Counted from the first letter of the stretch, positions 35,731 through 45,610 are shown. The stretch is DNA of 57,651 nucleotides from Candidatus Heimdallarchaeota archaeon LC_3 (GCA_001940645.1 MDVS01000028.1:1-57651); one strand, 5' to 3'. Numbers and translations: made by a program. Notes: generated by a model not told the origin, from the letters alone.

Positions 35731-36414
35731 TTATTCATGCTCTTTTTCTCTCCTGAGCTTTATGTATCTTTTTTTGTGTTTTCTTACCAAATATGTTGTT
35801 GATATTTTTAAGATTGGTTTCGAAATAAAAAAAATGAATTTCTGAATACGAGTTTTATTCGTATAAGATTTCTTTAATCCTTCCCAAATAGGCAATGGAT
35901 GGTTTTCTGATACGATCGTTACCTTTTCTGTATCAATTGGACAAGAATCTCTTCTACCATGAGTACGACAGAAATCCTTATCTTCAAAAACTATTAAAGA
36001 AGGCTCAATTACCTCAATTTTTATTTCTTCATGAAAATTTATACGTTCTTCTTTTGAAAATACCGTAAAATCTGTCTCAGCATGATTAACTTCAAGAAAA
36101 ATCGAAATTTTTTCAAAAAGGTTTTGCACTTCCTGATTAGCATCAGGTTCATTTGTAGATGAAATAGCAATACCAAGACAAATAATGTGGCTTGAAGGAG
36201 TTGTATGATTAAAAAATAATTTTGTGCTCCCCATTTCTACATTTTTAAGACTCAAATCATCCCCCCCAAACATAGTAGGCATGGTACTTAATGCAGACAA
36301 AAATCCTGAGAGAAGAATTTCATCTGTCATTAAATTCCAACAGAAACCTCCAAAACACCTCGAATATATTGGTATTCCTGATTTCTGCATAATAATTTGA
36401 TATTCTAATTTCAT
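35731..36414 (-). CDS. longin/roadblock-like domain protein, unknown function
   Basis: A 227-residue protein. The first 110 or so residues fit a longin-like pattern: an opening strand (EYQIIMQKSGIPIYSRCFGG), a helix (DEILLSGFLSALSTMPTMF), a strand over KLFFNHT and a further strand IICLGIAIS before a helix. Residues 110-190 hold a Cys/His-containing segment (FCRTHGRRDSCPID), and the tail is basic. Longin and roadblock proteins regulate small GTPases in eukaryotes and are enriched in Asgard archaea. The fold call is by pattern and not certain. It starts 25 bp after the UMP kinase gene on the same strand, so they are co-transcribed. Confidence 0.55.
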   Translation of the reverse strand: MKLEYQIIMQKSGIPIYSRCFGGFCWNLMTDEILLSGFLSALSTMPTMFGGDDLSLKNVEMGSTKLFFNHTTPSSHIICLGIAISSTNEPDANQEVQNLFEKISIFLEVNHAETDFTVFSKEERINFHEEIKIEVIEPSLIVFEDKDFCRTHGRRDSCPIDTEKVTIVSENHPLPIWEGLKKSYTNKTRIQKFIFFISKPILKISTTYLVRKHKKRYIKLRREKEHE

Positions 36415-36439
36415 TTTTTATTCCAAATTGGAAAAGTTT

Positions 36440-37132
36440 CTATTTTTCCGGGCCTATTTCGGTTCCAGAACATTTTCCGTTTATTGCATTTTTTATTGAT
36501 TCAATTTCTTTTCCTATTACAAAGATCCTCATTTGGCTTCTTTCAGCTATTGTTACCGCTACTTCTGCCATTGGTGAACTTGCCCCTGGAGCAACGGTTC
36601 TTCCTCCAAACATTTTGTAATAGTCACTATATGTTAAATAGTCATATCTTTTAGCGTTCTTTTCTTTATTAGGATCTTTATCATATACCCCATCAACATT
36701 AGTTACATTTATTAAATAAGGCGAGCCAAAATAATCAGCTGCTATTGCAGAATCCTCATCCGTTTTTAATGCGGGAAGAAATCCTCCAGCTATGGCTACT
36801 GGAAATAATTGTACATGATCCAAAAATTTTCTAAAATCCTGTGAAGGAATCGGAGCACAATATTCATGTAACCAAGCTGATAGGAGCTGAGCATTTACCC
36901 AAGTAGGTGCTATTCCTAAATAGTCTTTCTGACCAGGTGGTAGATCAGGAGGACTTGCTTTGATATATTCTCTGGCTGTAACGCCTCCACCACAAACAAT
37001 GATGAGTTTTTTCTTACCCTTAGATTCTTCAATAAAATCTTTTACTAAATCACGAAATTCCTGAAGAAAATGAACATCAATTTTTCCCGGATTAATAATA
37101 GACCCACCGATTGATAGAGTGACGTAAGTCAT
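36440..37132 (-). CDS. pyrH: UMP kinase, archaeal type
   Basis: About 230 residues, an amino-acid-kinase-fold enzyme that phosphorylates UMP to UDP. Typical are the opening VTLSIGGSIINPGKI, the glycine turn IVCGGGVTAREYIK, a DEDSAIAADYFG helix and TNVDGVYDKDPNK, which binds the nucleotide. It is the short archaeal form without the bacterial regulatory insert. The ATG at 37132 is preferred to a TTG four codons upstream; neither has a strong ribosome-binding site. Confidence 0.93.
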   Translation of the reverse strand: MTYVTLSIGGSIINPGKIDVHFLQEFRDLVKDFIEESKGKKKLIIVCGGGVTAREYIKASPPDLPPGQKDYLGIAPTWVNAQLLSAWLHEYCAPIPSQDFRKFLDHVQLFPVAIAGGFLPALKTDEDSAIAADYFGSPYLINVTNVDGVYDKDPNKEKNAKRYDYLTYSDYYKMFGGRTVAPGASSPMAEVAVTIAERSQMRIFVIGKEIESIKNAINGKCSGTEIGPEK

Positions 37133-37327
37133 TTGTTTATGCAATAGAAAAGACTTCCATTTATGCTTGTAGGAAACTAATTCAAATATTATTCACTACC
37201 GATGAGATTAATAAAAGAATGCATATTATTCTTACTATTAGAGATTCATTTAATTTATGAAAAATTGATACAAAAAATTATCAGAATAAATTATTAGAAT
37301 TCAAAAACCAATAAATTTTGATCAGAT

Positions 37328-38035
37328 ATGACTATTAATATCATATTATTCAACAGTTCTCTTGAATTGACTAAAAATTTAGGATCAAAAAAACTTCAAC
37401 ATCCAGTTTTTGTCAATGATTCAAAAAGGAGAAAAAATAGAAAAGCTGGAGAATTACTACTAGATATTTCTATTCATTATAGTGGTATGAGCCCTGATGA
37501 TAGAACTAATCGTGGAAGACCAGATATTATTCATCAAATCATGTTGCAATATCACTTTTCGCTATTTAATAGTGAAGCATTTCGAAAAAATACTTCATTC
37601 AATCCTCTTAGATTATTTATTCATACAAATCAAGATTTAGTTTTTGAAGTATCACCGGAATGGCGAGTCCCGGTATCATATATAAGATTTCGAGGTTTAA
37701 TGGAAAAATTACTATTGGAAGGAAGCATAGAGCAACCTCCGGTAAAGGTAAGAAATTTATCAATTGAACAATTATTGAAAGATAAAATCAAACCAGAATC
37801 GATAATTTTATGGACTGAAATAGGAGAAAAAAAATTCTCTAATGAATTGGAGAATGAAAAGGATTATTTATCGACTGATAAGGAGACGGTTTGGCTTATT
37901 GGTGGTTATCAATCAGGAGATACACCAAAGAGGATAGAAAGTCTTGTAGATAAGAAATTACAAATTGCAAATTTTAGTTTACCTAGTTGGAAAGTGCTAG
38001 GGAACTTATTAGCTTATTTAGAACAAGATTTGTGA
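37328..38035 (+). CDS. nep1: rRNA pseudouridine N1-methyltransferase Nep1 (Emg1)
   Basis: A 235-residue SPOUT enzyme that methylates the hypermodified pseudouridine of small-subunit rRNA (position 914 in archaeal numbering) during 30S assembly. Diagnostic blocks are NRGRPDIIHQIML (about 60-72), RLFIHTNQDLVFEV, VPVSYIRFRGLMEKLL and the C-terminal WLIGGYQSGD knot segment. Found only in archaea and eukaryotes. It is divergent from the UMP kinase gene, with 195 bp between. Confidence 0.95.
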   Translation: MTINIILFNSSLELTKNLGSKKLQHPVFVNDSKRRKNRKAGELLLDISIHYSGMSPDDRTNRGRPDIIHQIMLQYHFSLFNSEAFRKNTSFNPLRLFIHTNQDLVFEVSPEWRVPVSYIRFRGLMEKLLLEGSIEQPPVKVRNLSIEQLLKDKIKPESIILWTEIGEKKFSNELENEKDYLSTDKETVWLIGGYQSGDTPKRIESLVDKKLQIANFSLPSWKVLGNLLAYLEQDL

Positions 38036-38146
38036 AATAAAGTAGTAGAAATTGAAGTTGTTTAATTGTTACGAATTTTTAATTAATATAGTTCATTTTT
38101 CTAAGTTGAGAAATAGCTGGAACTTATAATATTTGGTGAATTTTTA

Positions 38147-39145
38147 ATGGATTTTTTTACACACTTAATTGTCGGAATTGCAGGTGGAAGATTAATTTTT
38201 AAAAATCCTAACCATCAAAAAGCTTTCATTTTAGGATGCATTGCTCCGGATTTTGATGTATTCATTGGCTGGATTCCATCACTAATTTCTGAATTAGTCA
38301 TTCTTAGCCATCGAGGATTATTTCACACATTATTCTTCATGCCAATAGTAATTCCAGTTTTGATTTACGGAACACGCTATTTACCTAATATTAAACGAAT
38401 TAAACATCTTAATCCTATATTGATAGAAAGTAAAATATCACTTACGCTACTTACATGGCTTATTGGAACAGTAGGACCATATATTCATATAACTATGGAT
38501 CTTCTGAATCCTCAAGGAGTACTCCTATTGTTTCCTATATCATCAGAACGATTTTCACTATCTTTGATAAGTTTTTTTGATCCAGTAGTCACAATAATGG
38601 CCGGTGGATTTTTCTTTTGGTATTTATACAAAAAAGTTATTAAAAAACAGGTTCCATCCATTAAATTTGTAGATCGATATACAAGAGTTGTCACCGTACT
38701 ATTCATTGTAATAGTGATAGGATATGGATTCTTACAGGTAGTGACAATCAATAATTATCAACCAGAAACATCTACAGTTGGATTTTTTACTTTTCAGAGA
38801 TGGATTATAGAAGACCAAACGGATTCATATGATGTAAAATTAGTCAATCAATTTACTCAACAAATAGAAAAAAGTTATTCATACCAAAAAATCATTTGGA
38901 ATCAATCTCAATGGTCAAAAACTGAAATAAATTCAGCTATATCGGATGCACAAAAAGTATTGGAATATCAAAATTGGTTATTTAGATTGAATCCAGATAC
39001 GAGATTAATATATAATGTTACAACTGATTTGGATCAAAAAAATTGGATTATCAAAATAACTGATGTATTTCAAGATGTGCAAGTAAAACACTCAGGGTTA
39101 AATCCTTTTAATGATTCTAAATTCGAAATTTCCCTCCCTATTTGA
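38147..39145 (+). CDS. YdjM/DUF457-type membrane-bound metal-dependent hydrolase-like protein
   Basis: A 332-residue membrane protein. The N-terminal half has the family pattern: FFTHLIVGIAGG, LGCIAPDFDVFIGW and LSHRGLFHTLFF, with His and Asp residues that would bind metal, and several helices. Residues 135-200 add two more helices, and residues 205-332 form an external-looking soluble domain (RWIIEDQTDSYDVKLV ...). The natural substrate of this family is unknown; the LexA-linked YdjM is the best-known member. No operon partner is evident. Confidence 0.85.
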   Translation: MDFFTHLIVGIAGGRLIFKNPNHQKAFILGCIAPDFDVFIGWIPSLISELVILSHRGLFHTLFFMPIVIPVLIYGTRYLPNIKRIKHLNPILIESKISLTLLTWLIGTVGPYIHITMDLLNPQGVLLLFPISSERFSLSLISFFDPVVTIMAGGFFFWYLYKKVIKKQVPSIKFVDRYTRVVTVLFIVIVIGYGFLQVVTINNYQPETSTVGFFTFQRWIIEDQTDSYDVKLVNQFTQQIEKSYSYQKIIWNQSQWSKTEINSAISDAQKVLEYQNWLFRLNPDTRLIYNVTTDLDQKNWIIKITDVFQDVQVKHSGLNPFNDSKFEISLPI

Positions 39146-39358
39146 ACAATGATTTCGAACGGAGAAAAGTAATTTAAGTAAATTTTCTAAAATTAGCGAT
39201 TTCTTTTAAAAAATCCATCCAACTTTGGAGAATTAGAGATTGTATAAGAGCAAAAAAGACGAAGAAACTTGCTTATATTCACAAGTTCTATTAACTTTAA
39301 TTAATGATTTTTTATTAAAAGAACTTTTTTACTAACTATCTGAGTTTTCCCTTGTTTT

Positions 39359-39413
39359 GTAAAGTGCAAATGTATTTTTCATTAATAATATAAGTCCTAA
39401 ATTAGCACTTTAC
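39359..39413. promoter_or_regulatory. inverted repeat upstream of the thermosome genes (candidate operator)
   Basis: GTAAAGTGC (39359-39367) and GCACTTTAC (39405-39413) are a perfect 9-bp inverted repeat with 37 bp between, about 107 bp upstream of the first thermosome start. Far-spaced inverted boxes could bind a regulator looping the DNA, or belong to two half-sites of a heat-shock regulator. The region 39146-39519 holds no gene. Confidence 0.4.
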
Positions 39414-39519
39414 ATAATCAGTGAAACCTCAATTAGGGGTATTAACTGTTTAAATTTTGCGTAAAAATATTGAATCAATGTTTTTATACAAATAAAAATT
39501 TAAATATTAGGTGAAAAAT

Positions 39520-41193
39520 ATGGCATTAACAGGTACGCCAATAATTATTCTACGAGAAGGCGCTGATCAGAAACGTGGTCGTTCCGCTCAAAGAAATAAT
39601 ATTATGGCAGCAAAAGCTGTTGCTAACGCTGTCGCATCTACATTAGGTCCCAGAGGCAGAGACAAATTACTTGTCGACTCTCTTGGTGATGTCTTAATCA
39701 CTAATGATGGTGCAACTGTGCTCGATGAATTAGACGTACAACATCCTGCCGCTAAAATGCTCGTTCAAGTTTCTAAAGTTGTGGACGAACAAACAGGTGA
39801 TGGAACTACTTCCGCTGTTATTTTAGCAGGTGAATTGTTGTCTAAAGCTGATGATTTATTAGAGAAAAAAATTCATCCAACTGTGATCGTTGAATCATAT
39901 AAGAAAGCGACGGACAAGGCTATTGAAATTCTTAATGAAATTGCTCAAAAAGACGTAACAGATGATGATCTATTGAAAATTGCTATAACAGCTATGAATT
40001 CAAAGGCTGTAGCTGGTCAGAGAAAGCAATTAGCAGAAATGGTCGTAGATGCTGTCAAAGCAATCTATGAAGAAGGTAAAGGAGGAAAACCTGGTATAGC
40101 TGACTTAGAAAGAATCAACATCATCCAAAAACAGGGAAAATCTTTATCAGATACCGAATTAATTAAAGGTGTTGTCATTGATAAAGAGGTTGTTCATTCA
40201 CGAATGCCCAAGAAAGCAGAAGGAGCAAAAATTGCTTTATTAAATTTAGCTCTTGAAAACAAAAAAACTGAGTTTTCAGCTAAGATACACATTGATGATG
40301 CTTCTTTAATGGACAGTTTTCTAGATCAGGAAGAAGCAATTATTCGAGAAATGGTGGATCAAATTGTAGCGACAGGAGCAAATGTAGTTTTCTCACAGAA
40401 AGGCATAGATGATCTTGCACAACATTTTCTTGCTAAAAATGGTATTCTTGCAGCTCGACGTGTCAAAAAATCTGATATGGAACGTATGTCAAGAGCTACC
40501 GGTGCTAAAATCGTTACAACCCTTGAAGATATATCAGCTGATGATCTTGGTACTGCTGGTTCCGTTGATGAACAGAAAATCGCTGATGAAAAACTTATCT
40601 TTGTCCGCGATGCTCCACATCCAAAATCCGTTGCTTTAATTATTAGAGGAGCTAATAAATACTTCACTGATGAAGCTGAAAGAGCAATTCATGATGCACT
40701 TTGTGTTGTTCGTGATACAATTGAAGATGGTACATATGTTGCTGGTGGTGGTGCAAGTGAAATTTACTTATCTAAGAAAATAAATGAATTCGCTAAAACA
40801 TTTGCTGGTCGTGAACAATTAGCTGTTAAGGCCTTTGCTGAAGCACTTGAAGCAGTTCCAAAAACATTAGCTGAGAATGCTGGTCTTAACGCCATGGATG
40901 TATTACTTGAATTAAGAGCTTCAACTGCTCCAACAACCGGTATGAACATTTTAGTACAATCAGATCAAGTTACTGATACTTTAGAAGCTGGAATTGTTGA
41001 ACCTTTAAGAGTCAAGAAACAGATTATTCGATCTGCTTCCGAAGCAGCTGAATTGATTCTTCGTATCGACGATGTTATAATTGGAAAAGAATCCCCAGGT
41101 GGTCCACCTGGTGGCGGTCCTCCAGGAATGGGTGGCGGTCCTCCAGGAATGGGAGGCATGGGCGGTATGGGCGGTATGCCAGGAATGATGTAA
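39520..41193 (+). CDS. thsA: thermosome subunit (group II chaperonin)
   Basis: A 557-residue ATP-driven folding chamber subunit. The ATG at 39520 follows AGGTG by 6 nt; a GTG at 39511 overlaps that site and is rejected. Motifs: NDGAT (62-66), GDGTTSA (93-99) with catalytic Asp, the apical segment around [14 protein letters not shown], and [17 protein letters not shown] before the equatorial end. The tail is Gly/Met/Pro-rich (repeats of GGPPGMGG and GMGG), like the GGM tails of Hsp60. A second subunit gene starts 15 bp downstream, so a hetero-oligomer is likely. A promoter region with an inverted repeat precedes it. Confidence 0.97.
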   Translation: MALTGTPIIILREGADQKRGRSAQRNNIMAAKAVANAVASTLGPRGRDKLLVDSLGDVLITNDGATVLDELDVQHPAAKMLVQVSKVVDEQTGDGTTSAVILAGELLSKADDLLEKKIHPTVIVESYKKATDKAIEILNEIAQKDVTDDDLLKIAITAMNSKAVAGQRKQLAEMVVDAVKAIYEEGKGGKPGIADLERINIIQKQGKSLSDTELIKGVVIDKEVVHSRMPKKAEGAKIALLNLALENKKTEFSAKIHIDDASLMDSFLDQEEAIIREMVDQIVATGANVVFSQKGIDDLAQHFLAKNGILAARRVKKSDMERMSRATGAKIVTTLEDISADDLGTAGSVDEQKIADEKLIFVRDAPHPKSVALIIRGANKYFTDEAERAIHDALCVVRDTIEDGTYVAGGGASEIYLSKKINEFAKTFAGREQLAVKAFAEALEAVPKTLAENAGLNAMDVLLELRASTAPTTGMNILVQSDQVTDTLEAGIVEPLRVKKQIIRSASEAAELILRIDDVIIGKESPGGPPGGGPPGMGGGPPGMGGMGGMGGMPGMM

Positions 41194-41208
41194 GGAGGAA
41201 AATGAAAA

Positions 41209-42837
41209 ATGATGACACAAGGTGGAACTCCCGTATTTATATTAAAAGAAGGAACTGAACGAACACGTGGTAAAGATGCTTTAACTAACAACATTGCTGC
41301 AGCTCGTGCTATTGCTGAATCTATTAGAACAGCTCTTGGCCCTCGTGGACTAGATAAAATGATCACCGATTCTTTCGGTGATGTAACAATTACCAATGAT
41401 GGTGCAACCATTTTGAAAGAAATGGATGTAGCTCACCCTATTGCCAAATACGTTGTTGAACTTTCAAAAACAATGGACGACAGCGTTGGAGATGGCACAA
41501 CAACCGTTGTTGTTATATGTGGAGAGCTTCTTAAATTAGCTGAGGAATTAATCGAAGAAGGAATTCATCCTACCATATTAGTTGAAGGTTTCAGACTCGC
41601 TCAAGAAGAAGCCCTAAAGCATTTGGATAAAATCAGTACTAAAGTCGAACCAACTGACACTGCAACCTTGAAAAAACTTGCAAAAACATCTATGGGATCA
41701 AAAATTGTTTCAGCTTCTGCTGATTATTTAGCTGATTTAGTTGTTAAAGCTATCCAAAGTGTTACTTTCGATGGTAAAGCTGACCTTGATGATGTTAAAA
41801 TTGAGAAAAAACCCGGTGGATCTATATCTGAAACTGAACTCATTGAAGGTATTGTTTTAGATAAAGAAGTTGTTCATCCAGCTATGCCTACTGATGTAGA
41901 AAATGCTAAAATCTTGTTATTAGATGAAGCTCTTGAAATTAGTAAAACTGAAATCGATGCTGAATTATCTATTCGCTCTCCAGATCAGATAAAAGGATTC
42001 CTTGACAGAGAACAAGGTATGCTAAAAGAAATGGCTGATAAAGTCAAAGAACTTGGTGCTACAGTTGTTCTTTGCTCCAAAGGCATTGATGATGTTGTTC
42101 AGCATTTGATGGCTAAATCTAACATTATGGCAGTTAGAAGAATAAAAAAATCAGATATGGACAAATTAGCAAAAGCTACTGATGCAAAAATTGTATCACA
42201 CTTATCTGATGCAGGTGCTGATGATCTTGGTTCAGCTGGTCATATTTATCAACGATTAGTTACTGATGATAAAATGGTATTCGTTGAAGAATGCCCACAA
42301 ACATATGCTGTAACTTTACTCATACGTGGAGGAACAGAACTAGTAGTTGACGAAGCTGAGCGTTCAATTCATGATGCTCTTTGTGTAGTTCGTAATGTAG
42401 TTGAGGATGGACGTATTGTTCCAGGTGGTGGAGCACCAGAAATGGCTATATCTGCTGCTCTTGAAAAATTCGCAACAACATTACCTGGTCGTGAACAATT
42501 AGCAGTTAAAGCATTCGGTCAAGCTTTAGAAGTTATTCCAAGAACTTTAGCTGAAAATACTGGTTTAGATCCCATTGATATTATGACTGAATTAAAGCAA
42601 GCTAAACCAACTGAGCTTCTTGGTGTCGATCCAATCAACAAAGTTGTTAAAAACTTTAAATTATCCAAGGATATTCTGGAACCAACAGCTGTTAAACGAC
42701 AAGCTATTACCTCTGCTTCAGAAGGAGCTCAAATGATTCTTCGTATTGATGATGTCATTTCTGGAAAAGGTGGCGGTGATGGAGCTCCAGGTGGTCCTGG
42801 TGGTCCTGGTGGCGATATGCCTGACATGGATGATTAG
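41209..42837 (+). CDS. thsB: thermosome subunit, second paralogue
   Basis: A 542-residue group II chaperonin subunit. It has the same motifs as the upstream copy: NDGAT, VGDGTTTVVV, RNVVEDGRIVPGGGAPE and a short Gly-rich tail (GGDGAPGGPGGPGGDMPDMDD). GGAGG at 41194-41198 lies 10 nt before the ATG at 41209; another ATG at 41212 is possible. The two genes are 15 bp apart and are surely one operon. The two paralogues share perhaps half of their residues by eye and diverge at the tail. Confidence 0.97.
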   Translation: MMTQGGTPVFILKEGTERTRGKDALTNNIAAARAIAESIRTALGPRGLDKMITDSFGDVTITNDGATILKEMDVAHPIAKYVVELSKTMDDSVGDGTTTVVVICGELLKLAEELIEEGIHPTILVEGFRLAQEEALKHLDKISTKVEPTDTATLKKLAKTSMGSKIVSASADYLADLVVKAIQSVTFDGKADLDDVKIEKKPGGSISETELIEGIVLDKEVVHPAMPTDVENAKILLLDEALEISKTEIDAELSIRSPDQIKGFLDREQGMLKEMADKVKELGATVVLCSKGIDDVVQHLMAKSNIMAVRRIKKSDMDKLAKATDAKIVSHLSDAGADDLGSAGHIYQRLVTDDKMVFVEECPQTYAVTLLIRGGTELVVDEAERSIHDALCVVRNVVEDGRIVPGGGAPEMAISAALEKFATTLPGREQLAVKAFGQALEVIPRTLAENTGLDPIDIMTELKQAKPTELLGVDPINKVVKNFKLSKDILEPTAVKRQAITSASEGAQMILRIDDVISGKGGGDGAPGGPGGPGGDMPDMDD

Positions 42838-42968
42838 AAAGTAATATTCTAATGCAATTTTTCTTTTTTTAATTTTTAATATATTTTATTCTCTAAATAG
42901 ATCTAATTTTGCTAGTTTCTTCCTATAAGATAATCCTATTTCGAATTTTAAAGCTTTTTGATTATTTA

Positions 42969-43580
42969 TTATTTTGTTAAATGTGGAAAAAACATTGGAA
43001 CTTTTTTCATATATGATGAATAATCCTCTTTAAATTCTTTAAGAAGTTCTTTTTCCTCTTTTTTCGAAATAACATAGATATAAATAATTATTACTGGAGA
43101 AAGTAGTAAAGAAAACAACCCCGAAAATAAAAATGTTATGCTAACATGAGCTAAAAAAGCTCCTAAATATTGCGGATGTCTGATTCTAGAGTATAAACCA
43201 CTTGTAATAATTTTTTCTGTTCTATGGGTCTCTGCGACTTTTAAAGAGACATCTTTTACCCCTATAAGAGAAATCCATAACGTAGGAAGGATTAGAATCA
43301 AGAAAATCATTAAATGTATTAAGGGGACTGAGAAATTATCAATGATGAAAATGATTTCGTTTTCTAACATAGGAAAAATAAATTTTTCTTGGGGAGATAC
43401 CCAAATACCTATCAAAAATAAAAAAAAGCCCCAACCCGATATCATTCCAAGTATTTCTCCAAATTTTTCTCCCTTTTTTATTCCATATTTCTCTTGCAAC
43501 TTTATATGCTCAAGAGATAAAAAATATAGTGGTAATATAAATAATAAACCCAATAAACTAATCAGAAATAAGAAATACAT
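42969..43580 (-). CDS. isoprenylcysteine carboxyl methyltransferase (ICMT)-like membrane protein
   Basis: A 203-residue protein with about five membrane helices. The ICMT/PEMT-type C-terminal SAM-binding segment is visible: TSGLYSRIRHPQYLGAFLAH (RHPxY motif) and the later helix ending in KEEKELLKEFKEDYSSYMKK, with the conserved E-E...Y pattern. The enzyme family methylates prenylated C-terminal cysteine in eukaryotes, and small archaeal and bacterial members methylate other lipids or thiols. A GGTGG ribosome-binding site precedes the ATG. Substrate unknown. Confidence 0.8.
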   Translation of the reverse strand: MYFLFLISLLGLLFILPLYFLSLEHIKLQEKYGIKKGEKFGEILGMISGWGFFLFLIGIWVSPQEKFIFPMLENEIIFIIDNFSVPLIHLMIFLILILPTLWISLIGVKDVSLKVAETHRTEKIITSGLYSRIRHPQYLGAFLAHVSITFLFSGLFSLLLSPVIIIYIYVISKKEEKELLKEFKEDYSSYMKKVPMFFPHLTK

Positions 43581-43726
43581 TCAAACCACCGAAAAGAATA
43601 ATATTAAGTTATAGAAATTATTTCAAACGTCATAGGAATATTTTAACCTAAAAAGAATGATAACCAATAATGAATAAAATGATTCCCTTTAAAGATATTT
43701 TTACACATATTTTATCTTGATTAGAT

Positions 43727-44869
43727 TTGATCATACAATCCGAGTTGATTGTTTCAACATTAAAAAACCTTATTCTGGATTTAGAACCTTCAATAGATGA
43801 TTTTTCGGAAGAATATCCAGAATTATATCAATTTTGGTCAGAAAATTTTCAAAGCTATTTGAAAAAATCCATTAAGAAATTGAAAAAACAAAATTTTAGG
43901 AGAAATTTTCAAGGAAGAGTGGTTGACTCAATTCTTACTAAAGAATCCCCAGACCTTATCCTCAACTTATTTTCTGGTTATCTAGGATCCTTTCATGCTG
44001 TTTTCAGTAATAAATTCTTTTCTCTGAAAGAATCAGATAATAATAATTCAGGAACTAATTTTCTTTGGATCAATATTGATCTTCTCCCAGAAAGTGCTAA
44101 AGCCAATTGTGATTACTTACAAGATTACTGGGGTTATAGAAGTAAAAAATTAGAAAATTCAAACTATTCTTGGGTAACTTCACTTCCAAATGGTTTGATG
44201 TATCATTTAACTGGGGATTTAACTAAAATTGAGAATTTGATTCCCAGTTGGGAAAAGCTATGCTCCAGTTTTACTAAACCAGTTCTTCTCGGAATTGAGG
44301 GGATTATGAATTTACCGTTACTTGTACAAAAAGATATGGTATCATGGTGGAATCAGTTCAATGATTTAATCAGATTTTCTCATTTATTTTTTGGTTCATG
44401 GATGTCTGCTGGGGATAGTTGGGAAGGATTAATTACAAAAATTATATTTTATCAAGATGTAGTAAAAGTTAAACACCATCAACCTCTTAATTTTGGTAAA
44501 TTAGAATCTATTAATGTATTAGATAATAAAAATGAGGAATCCAATATTTTATTTGAAAGCAAATTACCATGGAATATTCAAAATATTAAAGAAAAAATTA
44601 TTCCAAAAATTGAATCTCAAACCTCCTGCGTTGTCATTTCTTTTTATTCTTCTGAAAACTCATCTAAATCGAACTTACGATTTGTTAGTAGTTATATTAC
44701 TAACGAAGCTTTGAGAAAATTGTGTAATAATTCAAGATTAGACTCACATGAACTTTGGTTGGGTTATTTAAAATGGGAAGAATATTTTGGTCTCAATATC
44801 GAAAAGAAAGAAAAAAAAACTGATAGTTTTGTTAAAATACTACCTTTTGGTTTTAAATCACTAAATTAG
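43727..44869 (+). CDS. hypothetical protein, unknown function
   Basis: A 380-residue soluble protein that seems to start at a TTG (43727) without a ribosome-binding site, so it may be leaderless. The N-terminal 75 residues are helical and basic (SYLKKSIKKLKKQNFRRNFQ). The middle is globular and aromatic-rich (LWINIDLLPESAKANCDYLQ, SWVTSLPNGLMYHLTG, FFGSWMSAGDSWEGLI). A later block is SCVVISFYSSENSS. The order of strands and helices could suit a P-loop-less ATPase or sensor domain, but no motif supports this. I do not recognise it. Confidence 0.65.
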   Translation: MIIQSELIVSTLKNLILDLEPSIDDFSEEYPELYQFWSENFQSYLKKSIKKLKKQNFRRNFQGRVVDSILTKESPDLILNLFSGYLGSFHAVFSNKFFSLKESDNNNSGTNFLWINIDLLPESAKANCDYLQDYWGYRSKKLENSNYSWVTSLPNGLMYHLTGDLTKIENLIPSWEKLCSSFTKPVLLGIEGIMNLPLLVQKDMVSWWNQFNDLIRFSHLFFGSWMSAGDSWEGLITKIIFYQDVVKVKHHQPLNFGKLESINVLDNKNEESNILFESKLPWNIQNIKEKIIPKIESQTSCVVISFYSSENSSKSNLRFVSSYITNEALRKLCNNSRLDSHELWLGYLKWEEYFGLNIEKKEKKTDSFVKILPFGFKSLN

Positions 44870-44971
44870 AAAATAAGCAACTAAAACAAATATCTAAAAA
44901 TTCTCAAAGCGAGAACAAAAATAGAATCTTTTAGTTAAAATTGCTAAAAGAACATTCTAAAATATAAGATT

Positions 44972-45073
44972 GGGCCTGTAGACCAGCGGTAGATCGCTTC
45001 CTTGGCATGGATTTTAACTCAAATCGAGTTAAAAGAGCAAAAGAGGCCGAGGGTTCAATTCCCTCCAGGTCCA
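44972..45073 (+). tRNA. tRNA-Ala(GGC) with an intron in the anticodon stem
   Basis: Acceptor GGGCCTG/CAGGTCC again has the G3-U70 alanine mark. The anticodon loop TTGGCAT (45002-45008) has anticodon GGC. The 3' side of the anticodon stem should read GGAAG but is split: GG at 45009-45010, then about 30 nt (45011-45040) with a 9-bp hairpin TTTTAACTC/GAGTTAAAA, then AAG. Removing these 30 nt restores CTTCC/GGAAG. The T arm is GAGGG, TTCAATT, CCCTC; an encoded CCA follows at 45074-45076. The intron is not at the canonical 37/38 site. Confidence 0.92.
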
Positions 45074-45286
45074 CCATCTTTTCTTATTTGAATGCCTTTC
45101 CCAAGAGTAATGGTATTTTCATTGGTAATTCAAATAATACATATAATACGAATTGATCTCTGTTAATTTTTTGATTGAACATATATAATTTTCAAATATT
45201 TTTTCTATCATAACATTTTTGTAGGAGATAATCAATATACTATTTGAGATAATAAGAAATATCAAAATTTTTTGGAATGATCCGTA

Positions 45287-45610
45287 TTGACTGAATCTGA
45301 TAAGAAATTGATTGGAGCTCTTGATATCGGCATTAAAGCTCTACAAATCTGTGAAATTATTCATAGTCGCACTGGGGCAATAAAAATTCCTCTCGATGAT
45401 GTCGCTAATGAAATGGGGAAAGATATGACTAAAAAGAAAATTCAAGATGGATTTTGGATTTTAGTTGGTATGGGAATTATTGGTGATGATGGAGATGAAG
45501 ATCACATGAACTATACTGATAGCAATAATGAACTTACTGAATTATTAATGCAAATAAAGATAGAAGAAGAGTCTAAAGAACAAGAAACCCCAAAACTTGA
45601 ATTTTATTAA
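45287..45610 (+). CDS. small acidic protein, possible winged-helix
   Basis: A 107-residue protein from a TTG start. Residues 5-75 are helical with an order that could be a winged helix (KLIGALDIGIKALQICEIIH, IPLDDVANEMGKDMTKKKIQ, GFWILVGMGIIGDDGD), and the tail is acidic. The last four bases overlap the end of the convergent L/F transferase gene. I do not recognise a family, and the start codon is uncertain. Confidence 0.55.
   Translation: MTESDKKLIGALDIGIKALQICEIIHSRTGAIKIPLDDVANEMGKDMTKKKIQDGFWILVGMGIIGDDGDEDHMNYTDSNNELTELLMQIKIEEESKEQETPKLEFY

Noticed and set aside
40965..41411. Minus-strand frames across the thermosome genes
   Set aside because: They are shadows of the Gly/Pro-rich tail codons of the first chaperonin gene.
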